A stretch of 64,000 bases of DNA, taken from positions 4,340,001 to 4,404,000 of the forward strand of contig NZ_CP094997.1 of NCBI RefSeq assembly GCF_022869785.1. Direction: 5' to 3'. Positions within the stretch are counted from its first letter, which is position 1. Each line of letters starts with the position of its first letter. This document shows positions 63,718 to 64,000 of this stretch, one piece after another. The stretch comes from Dyadobacter chenwenxiniae. GTDB taxonomy: Bacteria > Bacteroidota > Bacteroidia > Cytophagales > Spirosomataceae. The notes under the pieces were generated by a model that did not search any database, had not been told where the DNA came from, and saw nothing but the letters and a program-made list of their open reading frames with translations. The position numbers and the translations under genes are program-made.

Positions 63718-64000
63718 CTAAAGTCCAGTCGCCACAGTAACCCTACCTCTTTCGTTCATCAACCCATCCCGAACTTTCAAATTCCTGAACAAGCCGATCG
63801 GATCAAGCGAACCGCCGCTCAAACGCATGGATTCACGCACCAACGGACGCACGTCCGTTCTGAATGCGTTTTGCAAGATTTGCTGCGCCGCAACTACGTC
63901 GTTTTGGTTTCTGGCAATTTCTAGCTTTTTGCGATCCACCAGCAATGCTTGTGCGTAGGAAATTAGGATCGCTTCCACAGATTGGAGCAAATCTTCCAGA
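63718..64000 (-). CDS. Partial hypothetical protein (C-terminal 93 residues)
   Basis: An open frame enters from the right edge and stops at 63718. The visible part contains LEDLLQSVEAILISYAQALL, then ARNQNDVVAAQQILQNAFRTD and a C-terminus GLMNERGRVTVATGL. It is mostly helical. I do not recognise the family, and the N-terminal part lies outside the window. Confidence 0.6.
   Translation of the reverse strand, partial: LEDLLQSVEAILISYAQALLVDRKKLEIARNQNDVVAAQQILQNAFRTDVRPLVRESMRLSGGSLDPIGLFRNLKVRDGLMNERGRVTVATGL

Noticed and set aside
1..64000. tRNA genes, rRNA, CRISPR arrays, phage or transposase genes
   Set aside because: I looked for cloverleaf-like stretches in the longer gaps and for spaced repeats and found none; no integrase or transposase motif is present in the proteins.

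Overview
The window comes from a Bacteroidota chromosome. By gene content it is most likely a Cytophagales member close to Dyadobacter; this is inferred from gene families and promoter style, not from a marker gene. Supporting signs are the TAnnTTTG type -7 promoter boxes before several genes, HmuY haem lipoproteins, DUF4230, DUF6934, DUF6984 and DUF6600 proteins, an IleRS carrying the PGIHH form of the HIGH motif, and small co-directional operons with ATGA/TAATG overlaps. I found no rRNA, tRNA, CRISPR array, insertion sequence or prophage. The window is ordinary chromosomal backbone mixed with accessory metabolism.

Layout. 1-4.7 kb (minus): a GT-C-like membrane protein cut by the window edge, its GT2 partner, an EamA exporter, an LptF/G permease and a DtxR/MntR-type regulator. 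4.8-8.3 kb (plus): divergent mntH, then kup. 8.4-15.0 kb (minus): a run of seven genes read SBF symporter, DUF4230, PuuA-like gamma-glutamyl-amine synthetase, SDR, ALDH, class I amidotransferase and a frameshifted phosphoribosyltransferase. The middle four fit a gamma-glutamylated amine or amino-alcohol oxidation route. 15.1-17.9 kb: GH16 glucanase, PepSY membrane protein, beta-carbonic anhydrase. 18.1-23.5 kb (plus): ileS, a DUF6934 protein with a 55-residue partner, an HSD10-type SDR and small ORFs. 23.5-28.5 kb: DeoR regulator, HAD nucleotidase, a MazF-like toxin-antitoxin pair, uvrB, a JmjC/cupin protein. 28.7-30.9 kb: AraC regulator, VOC protein, YceI. 31-35.1 kb: haem/iron uptake locus (TonB receptor and two HmuY-like proteins). 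35.1-37.0 kb: YdeI/DUF1801, GNAT and an exported ORF. 37.2-43.0 kb: complete RND tripartite efflux operon. 43.2-46.1 kb (minus): FKBP and C-terminal processing protease. 46.4-48.8 kb: atpA-atpG standing alone. 49-52.5 kb: LolA-like and YceI proteins, then a glucuronokinase-like GHMP kinase with galU. 52.5-64 kb: HlyC/CorC protein, large PVC-type cytochrome c/HEAT protein, membrane proteins, MFS transporter, ArfB, a tryptophan-rich DUF6600 protein with an Arg/Ser tail, a GntR/LacI-hybrid regulator and a partial gene.

The points most worth a second look are: (1) a palindromic repeat family (arms AGACTTnCCAAGTCT) placed directly after two stop codons and also inserted in frame inside ileS; (2) the gamma-glutamylation gene set; (3) a plant-type glucuronokinase beside galU, suggesting a salvage route to UDP-glucuronate; (4) an AGTCTAAA/TTTAGACT element shared by the mntH, PepSY and TonB/HmuY promoters, which may be the operator of the neighbouring DtxR-type regulator; (5) a single-base frameshift in an otherwise intact PRPP-binding gene.
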